In this document: piece by piece, positions 31,768 through 64,000 of the stretch
Numbering within the stretch: the first letter of the stretch is position 1
How the letters are laid out: each line of letters begins with the position of its first letter
Origin: Megascapheus bottae
Lineage: Eukaryota > Chordata > Mammalia > Rodentia > Geomyidae
Direction of reading: 5' to 3'
Assembly: GCA_024803745.1 (NCBI GenBank)
Contig: JANJXV010000039.1
Coordinates: 9,640,001-9,704,000, forward strand
DNA length: 64,000 nt
The notes under the pieces: generated by a model
Database searches by the model: none
What the model was told of the DNA's origin: nothing
The model's input: the letters and a program-made list of their open reading frames with translations, nothing else
Made by a program: the position numbers and the translations under genes

Positions 31768-32131
31768 CTAGACCAGAAATTAAAAAGAACAGCTCGTGAG
31801 CACCCTCTGGAGGAAAGGTTTATTATAGCAGTCTTAGCTAGGGGTAAGGAAAAGAGGAGCTTCAACACAGGGGCACTACCACTTTGCATTTTCCACTCAG
31901 AGATAGCATTTTCCCACTTGAACCACACCTCTACTTCTGGATTTGGGGTAGTGAACTGGAGATGAGTCTCATGATCAGGTGCCCATAGTTCATGCCTGTA
32001 ATCCCGAGTATCATGGTTCAAAGCCAGTGCTGTCCGTGAGACCTGAGCACTGTGGCTCAAAGTAGTTGAGCTCTGGCCTTGAGCTGAAGAGCTCATGGAC
32101 AGCGCCCAGGGTCAAGTCCCAAGACAGACAA

Positions 32132-32163
<32 letters not shown>

Positions 32164-35100
32164 GTTTCACGGACTTTCCTGCCTGGGCTGGCTTTGAATG
32201 GTAATCCTCAGATCTCAGCCTTTTGAATACCTAGGGGTATTCAATATAGGCCTGAACCACTGGCATCCAGTTTCCCTATCTCTCTTTTTCTTCACTTTTT
32301 AAATTGTTATAATAGTGACGTATGTAGAGAGGGCTCTATCACTGGGAAATTTTTGTTTGTGTGACTCAAACTCAGGGTCTGGGCACTGTCCCTGTCCCCT
32401 TAGCTCTTTTTGCTCAAGGCTAGAGTTCTATAACTTTGAGCCATAGCTCCACTTGGGTTTTTTTTAGGTGGTTAATTGGAGAGTCTCTTGGAACTGGTCG
32501 TTCGTGGCTCATTCCTGTAATCCTAGCTACTCAGGAGACTAGCATCTGAGGACTGTGGTTTGAAGCCAGCTCAGGCAGCAAAGTCCATGAGAGTTATCTC
32601 CAATAAACTACTCAGAAAAAACAAATAGCACTGTGGCTCTAGTGGTAGAGCACTAGCTTTGAGTACAAAGAAGCTCACGGATAGCACCCAGGCCCAGTTC
32701 AAGCCCCAGCACTGGCCAAAAAAAAAAAAGTCTCCACTTTTAGAAATTCTAACAAACTAAGTTGAAAAACTAGTAAAGAACCAGCTTGCAGGGGATGTGG
32801 TTTAGTGGTAGAGTGCTTGCCTAGCATGTGTGAAGCCCTGGGTTCAATTCCTCAGCACTATATCAACAGAACAAGTTGGAAGTAGTTCTGTGGCTCAAGT
32901 GGTAGAGTGCTAGCCTTGAGCAAAAGAAGCTCAAGGACAGTGCCCAGGCCTGAGTTCAATCCCCAGGACAGGCCGAAAAGAAAAATGTTTGCTTAAATAA
33001 ATATAATAAGCTTACACATGGATGTTCTGGTGCTTAATAAATATGGAGAATTAAAATTTTTTCACCATTGGAAATGCAGGATAGTGAACAATAAAGTCAC
33101 TGTAGCGTGAACATCCAAAAGCAGACCTTAAACTTCACTTTGTTATGTGGTTGTCTAGAGAAGGGGGCAGGCAGTCTCTATAGCAGCTTTGAAACTAGAT
33201 GTCTCCAAAAAAACAAAAAACAAAAAAACGATTCAATAAACCAAGCCAGATGCCTGTAATCCTAGCTACTCAGGAGGCTTGAGACCCAAGAATGGAGGTT
33301 GGAAGCCCTCCCATGAAACACTTATCTCCAAATTAACCAGCAAAAAGCTACAAGTAGAGGTGTGGCTCAAATGGTAGAGCTTCAGCTTTTTTTTTTTTTT
33401 TTGCCAGTCCTGGGCTTGAGCTCAGGGCCTGAGCACGGTCCTTGGACTTTCTCAAGGCTAGAGCTCTACCACTTGAGCCTCAGCACCATTTCCGGCTTTT
33501 TTCTATGTATGTGGTACCGAGGAATCGAACCCGGGTCTTCATGCATGCTGGGCAAGCACTTTAACCACTAGGCCAAACTCCCGGCCCCCCCCCCCTTTTT
33601 TTTTTAAATTGTATTTTATTGTCAGGGTATATATAGAGGGATTACAGTTACAGTGGTCAGGTAGTGGGTACATTACTTCTCGAACACTGATACCCATTCT
33701 TCTGGTTTTGTCCTAGAGTGTCAGCTTTGAGCAGTGCAAAAGCTAAGGGATAACACCTAGGCTCAGAGTTCAAGCCAAAGTACTGGCATAATAATGAGAG
33801 GGAAAAAGATTTGATAAATATAAGGAATGTTAAGGACCGGATTTTTTTTTTTCCAGTCCTGGGGCTTGAACTCAGGGCCTGGGCAACGTCCTTGGGTTTT
33901 TCTCAAGGCTAGCATTCTACGGGGTTTGACACTGGAGCCACAGCATCACTTCTGGCTTTTTTCTGTGTATGTGGTATTGAGGAATCAAACCTGGGGCTTC
34001 ATGCATGCTAGGCAAGCGCTCTACCACTAGACCATGCTCCCCGTCCAAGGACTGGAAAGGACTGTCAGCATAGAGAAGCCGCCAGGCCTGTTGAGAATCT
34101 GAAGGACAACTGTGAAGAATTAGGTACTTACAAACTGGACAATGAGACAGGCTGCTTCCATCTGGTTTCCTACAGGAAGTAAGACCATCCCAAGATCCAG
34201 CACCACAAACTTCTGTATGGCTGGGAAGTACTGTTCATTGATCTGCGTTTTTTCCACCACTACAATCCCTTGAAGATGACCACACTTCCGAGAAAAAGAC
34301 AGTAGAGCATTTTGTAACAGAATTCTTTCCAAAGCCGAGGAAACTACCCTGAGCTGGTGGCTAGAGTTGTCACTCTAGCAACTCAGGAGCTGAGATCTGA
34401 GGATTGTTCAAAGCCAGCCTGGGCAGGAAAGTCTGTGAGACTCTGAGACTTTGATCTCGAACAAACCAGCCAAAATCCAGAAGTGGAGCTGTGGTCCAAG
34501 TGATAGAGCTCCAGCATTGATCCAGAAGAGCTCTGGATCAAGCCCCAGAACAAGAAAGCTATGGCCTATGGTATACAAATTATTCTAAAGGATGGGAGAA
34601 TAAGTCAATGTTCTATTTCGACTTAATTCAATACGTACATTTCGAACCCGGACAAGTCTCTTTCTGTAGCCATTTCCTGCCACCAGCTCAGCTTCGGTGA
34701 TGAAAATAATGCAAGATCTACTGGACAGGTAAAAGTCTGCCAAGTTCAGGCCATCCTCAAAAATGAGTTTAATTTTCCCTTGAAATAAAGAAAACAAAAT
34801 GAGTTGTTTAAACTTTTTTTTTTGTTTTGTTTTCCTTTTTCCATGTCATTCCTGTCGCTTGAACTGAAGGTCTGGGCACTGTCCCTTAGCTTTTTCACTC
34901 AAGGCTGGTGCTCCATCACTTAAGCCATACTTCCGCTTCCAGTTTTTCATTTTTGTCCTTATTGGTTAATTGGAGATGAATCTCACCGATTTATCCTGTC
35001 CGGGGTCGGCTTCCAAGTTTGATGTTCAGATCTCACCTTGGCTGAGTAGCTGAGATTACAGGTGTGAGCTGTAATATCCCAGCCATATGGGGGGGGGGAG

Positions 35101-35703
35101 GCGAACCTCTCCCCCAGCAATAATCACCAGCACTCAGTGAGCAGAGCTAAGAGTCAGTTTAATAGCAGTGCAGTGGCATCTCTCCACCTTGGGGCTGATA
35201 AGAGAGCAGCCCTGACCTTCTGTGGGGCTAATTTTAAAGGTGAACACCACACACAGGTGGTAGTCACCTTACGATGCCCACAGTCAATAACCACAAGGAT
35301 GAAACCACACGCAGGTGGTCGAGCAGGTGAAGCATGTTTACAAAAACAAAAAACAATTTGGTAGCTAAGCCTGCCAGGTTATTACCTGAGCCACCAGGGA
35401 TCCAGCTTAAACACTGGCTAAGGAATCGACAGGTGGATTTTTTTTAATTTTTATATTCTTTTTTATTGTAATTAATAGAAGGGTTACATTGTATTCGCCA
35501 GATTGAAGGTGCATTACTTCTCACACATTGACACCCCTTCTCATGTTTGTGTCCCCATTTCCCTCCCCCCCCCGATTTTCTTTTTTTTCTTACCGACCTT
35601 GCATCTCTTGCGCCAACTGCGACCCTCGCCATCTCTCCCGGGCCACCACGTACCCCAAAGGCACATGCACCGGGCCAGTGTCATCGGCGGGATCGCTGTC
35701 CAT
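31516..35703 (-). CDS. FAAP24: FAAP24, Fanconi anemia core-complex associated protein 24 (complete coding region)
   Basis: FAAP24 pairs with FANCM, binds single-stranded and branched DNA, and helps load the Fanconi anemia core complex at interstrand crosslinks in the nucleus. Four coding exons join in frame on the minus strand: 35703-35598, 34778-34639, 34284-34132, 31767-31516. They total 651 nt, 216 aa (human 215, recalled). The N-terminal half is an XPF/ERCC4-like nuclease fold; where active XPF carries ERKxxxD the protein reads VVVEKTQINE, so it is a pseudonuclease like its family. The C-terminus carries tandem helix-hairpin-helix motifs (QQIPGVGKVKA and VVGPVVAQQIYAFF). The ATG at 35703 was chosen by match to the family N-terminus (DDTGPVHVPLG). 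It is divergent from CEP89 and convergent with RHPN2, as in human. No lesion was seen. Confidence 0.95.
31865..32270 (-). mobile_element. Reversed B1-Geo SINE split by a forward B1-Geo
   Basis: Outer 31865-31973 and 32163-32270; inner forward 31974-32162 whose tail is (AAT)n at 32132-32160. Confidence 0.75.
32352..32731 (+). mobile_element. Reversed Geo piece and forward B1-Geo
   Basis: Reversed 32352-32492 ending in the linker GAGAGTCTC; forward 32493-32731 ending CACTGGCC plus A-run. Confidence 0.75.
32788..32985 (+). mobile_element. IDL-Geo SINE
   Basis: CAGGGGATGTGGTTTAGTGG to CCAGGACAGGCC. Confidence 0.83.
33242..33795 (+). mobile_element. B1-Geo SINE split by IDL-Geo plus L1-like fragment
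   Basis: Outer forward pieces 33242-33388 and 33714-33795. Inserted: reversed IDL-Geo 33389-33586 (near consensus), a C-run, then reversed L1-like 3' fragment 33597-33715. Confidence 0.78.
33840..34047 (-). mobile_element. IDL-Geo SINE
   Basis: T-run, CCAGTCCTGGGGCTTG to CTCCCCGTCC. Flanks AAGGACCGG / AAGGACTGG. Confidence 0.83.
34132..34284 (-). CDS. FAAP24: FAAP24 third coding exon
   Basis: Encodes CGHLQGIVVVEKTQINEQYF to CLIVQF, with the degenerate nuclease motif. Acceptor CGGAAG, donor GTAAGT, phase 0 at both ends. Confidence 0.92.
34352..34556 (+). mobile_element. B1-Geo SINE
   Basis: AGCTGGTGGCTAGAGTTGTC to CAAGCCCCAGAAC. Confidence 0.73.
34639..34778 (-). CDS. FAAP24: FAAP24 second coding exon
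   Basis: Encodes GKIKLIFEDGLNLADFYLSS to RKRLVRVRN, part of the nuclease-like fold. Acceptor TTTCAAG, donor GTACGT. Confidence 0.93.
34815..35072 (-). mobile_element. B1-Geo SINE
   Basis: T-rich start, CGCTTGAACTGAAGGTCTGG to ATTACAGGTGTGAGC; close to the FAAP24 exon at 34778. Confidence 0.75.
35085..35440. repeat. Unclassified dispersed repeat, LTR-like
   Basis: AGCAATAATCACCAGCACTC, GGCTGATAAGAGAGCAGCCC and GATGAAACCACACGCAGG are shared with 51748-51944. Two copies in one window show it is interspersed. Family unknown; LTR nature is a guess. Confidence 0.5.
35445..35585 (-). mobile_element. L1-like 3' fragment abutting a FAAP24 exon
   Basis: TTATTGTAATTAATAGAAGG, GGTGCATTACTTCTCACAC, then a C-run. 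Ends about 7-12 bp from the FAAP24 splice donor at 35597. Confidence 0.65.
35598..35703 (-). CDS. FAAP24: FAAP24 first coding exon
   Basis: ATG at 35703-35701; encodes MDSDPADDTGPVHVPLGYVV through QEMQ plus one base. The exon probably begins at 35716 after acceptor CTCTTCAG. In-frame joining requires donor GTCGGT at 35597, a weak site; GTAAGA four bases further on would shift the frame. Confidence 0.9.
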
Positions 35704-35913
35704 CGGTGATCTGGCTCTGAAGAGGAAAATGCAAACAAGCGTCCTTGAACAAGCTCTTCCCTGTACCCCCGCCCCGTTGTACCCCCTCGGCACTGCGGTC
35801 TCCCTAACGACTGCATTGTCTGCATTGATTTCCCTCACGTCCAAGCCCCAGACGGCTTGCTCGGGTACCTGAGAGACCTCCGCGCTGCACCGCCGGGTCC
35901 AACGGAGGCCGCC

Positions 35914-35923
35914 CCACTTCCGG
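35914..35923 (-). promoter_or_regulatory. ETS/GABP-like site
   Basis: CCACTTCCGG on plus reads CCGGAAGTGG on minus, the ETS core common in bidirectional promoters. Lies in the FAAP24 leader region. Confidence 0.45.
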
Positions 35924-36025
35924 TTCCTCCGCTCAGCGGGTTCGCCTAATGTAGTTCCTTCTGCCCGCCTCCCCGCCTTCAGCAGCGCCGGATAGGCTGT
36001 CCTGTTGGATTGACATCTTCGCTGC

Positions 36026-36030
36026 CCAAT
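36026..36030 (+). promoter_or_regulatory. CCAAT box (NF-Y-like)
   Basis: GCCCAATAG in the shared promoter. Further CCAAT elements are at 36133-36137 (inverted, GATTGG) and 36155-36159 (ACCAAT). Confidence 0.55.
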
Positions 36031-36073
36031 AGAAACATCGAAAACGCAGGCCACTTCCACACTTCGGTGGGAA

Positions 36074-36079
36074 TTTGAA
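36074..36079 (+). promoter_or_regulatory. CHR-like TTTGAA with GGTGG upstream
   Basis: GGTGGGAATTTGAAC: a TTTGAA cell-cycle homology region core preceded by a CDE/E2F-like GGTGGGAA, between the CCAAT boxes. Confidence 0.4.
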
Positions 36080-36322
36080 CGAAGCGCGCCGGTTGCCAAG
36101 AGCGACGGAGCGTGGAAGTAAGCTCAGCTGTGATTGGTCCGGCACAAACGGCAACCAATAGCAAGCGCGGATATTGCGAAGTCGGGGGAAAACAGCGGTT
36201 GGCGTTAGACCCTCGGCGAGGAGGCTCGGCTGAGGAGTGCCGCCGGTGTGTGCCGGCTGCTGGAATAAGTACTAGGGAAATCCAGACTCCAGGCGTACCC
36301 ACACGTTCTGTAAAGTACAAGG

Positions 36323-63437
<27,115 letters not shown>

Positions 63438-63489
63438 GCCAGGACGGGAGGACAATCGGAAGCCACAGAGAGCTGCAGGCCAGTGAAGA

Positions 63490-63495
63490 AATAAA
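63490..63495 (+). terminator. CEP89: CEP89 poly(A) signal
   Basis: AATAAA 53 nt after the stop codon, followed by a T/GT-rich stretch at 63510-63540. Implies a 3' UTR of only about 75-90 nt. Confidence 0.7.
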
Positions 63496-63523
63496 CCATC
63501 TCAGATGTACAGTTGTTCTTTTT

Positions 63524-63757
63524 TGTGTGCTTGTGTGTGTGCCTGTCCTGGGGCTTGAACCAAGGCCCTGCATGCTGTCCCTTAGCTTTTTCCTTCAGGG
63601 CTGGTTCCTCTACCACTAGAGCCACAGCTCCAGTTTTTGGGTGGTTTATTGGAGTTAAAGCGGATGACAGACTTTGCTGCCCCAGCTGGTTCTGATCTGA
63701 AGTTGTCAGATCTCAGCCCCCTAAGTAGCAAGGATTATAGACATGAGCCCTCAATGT
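63524..63757 (-). mobile_element. B1-Geo SINE
   Basis: CCTGTCCTGGGGCTTGAACC to ATGAGCCCTCAATGTCCAGC; starts about 30 bp after the CEP89 poly(A) signal. Confidence 0.8.
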
Positions 63758-63795
63758 CCAGCCATCCTTGAGTCTTTGAAATAGGGTCTGCCTGT

Positions 63796-63988
63796 TGGGG
63801 CTAAGAACATGGCTTAGTGGTAGAGTGCTTGCTCAGCATGCATGAAGCCCTGGGCTCCTTTCCTCAGTACCACATACACAGAAAAAGCTGGAGGGAAGTT
63901 GTGGTTCAAGTGGTAGCAAAAGAAGCTCAAAGACAGTGCCCAGGCCCTGAGTAAAAGCCCTAGGACTGGCAAAAAAAAAAAAAAAAAA
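63796..63988 (+). mobile_element. IDL-Geo SINE
   Basis: GTTGGGGCTAAGAACATGGC to CCTAGGACTGGC plus A-run at the window end. Confidence 0.85.
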
Positions 63989-64000
63989 GAACTGCCTGCC

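Larger units (their letters stand above)
35717..36060 (-). other. FAAP24: FAAP24 5' UTR / noncoding first exon region (inferred)
   Basis: The acceptor before the ATG exon implies an upstream noncoding exon. A possible donor is CTCAG followed by GTACCC at 35868 on the minus strand; the transcription start is not placed. Confidence 0.4.

Noticed and set aside
31525..31965. 146-aa plus-strand frame
   Set aside because: Antisense shadow of the FAAP24 last exon plus SINE.
33362..33571. Recurrent frames reading [20 protein letters not shown], seen at about ten loci
   Set aside because: The same reversed IDL-Geo SINE each time; open because the consensus lacks stops in that frame. Not a gene family.
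35590..36099. 169-aa minus-strand frame and 36112-36531 139-aa plus frame in the promoter
   Set aside because: Long frames are expected in GC-rich DNA. Only the last part of the first is the real FAAP24 exon; the second overlaps the CEP89 leader in another frame.

Overview
This is a mammalian nuclear window with intron-rich genes and very dense SINEs. It most likely comes from a geomyoid rodent (kangaroo rat, pocket mouse or pocket gopher). The main evidence is a dimeric SINE present in dozens of copies: a tRNA-Ala/ID-like left monomer joined to a second monomer that ends in GGACTGGC plus an A-run. This matches the IDL-Geo SINE described from Geomyoidea. I cannot tell the genus.

Three protein-coding genes are present, in the order and relative orientation known from human 19q13.11. 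(1) 867-28449, plus strand: the 3' part of RHPN2 (rhophilin-2), 13 exons encoding 623 residues (end of HR1, all of BRO1, PDZ, C-terminus); its first exons lie left of the window. (2) 31516-35703, minus strand: the complete FAAP24 coding region, 4 coding exons, 216 aa, converging tail to tail with RHPN2. (3) 36323-63437, plus strand: complete CEP89, 19 exons, 784 aa. FAAP24 and CEP89 are divergent and share a CpG-rich promoter at about 35.6-36.5 kb with CCAAT, ETS-like and CHR-like motifs. All three reading frames are intact and spliced lengths agree with the human proteins, so no gene is broken. The products act separately: RHPN2 in Rho/actin signalling, FAAP24 with FANCM in interstrand-crosslink repair, CEP89 at centriolar distal appendages.

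The rest is intron and intergenic DNA packed with repeats: IDL-Geo SINEs; a second, more numerous composite SINE with a 7SL/B1-like left part and a Geo-like right part (called B1-Geo here); monomeric B1-like and ID-like pieces; several A-tailed L1-like 3' fragments; one MIR; two copies of an unclassified LTR-like repeat; and many microsatellites. Many SINEs keep target-site duplications (TSDs) and SINE-in-SINE nesting is common. I saw no rRNA, CRISPR or other non-eukaryotic system, and no evidence of an undescribed gene system. The most noteworthy signals are structural: repeated use of the same insertion sites, a GC-AG intron in CEP89, an ambiguous tandem donor in FAAP24, a 34-bp perfect AT palindrome and a large microsatellite grown inside a SINE.
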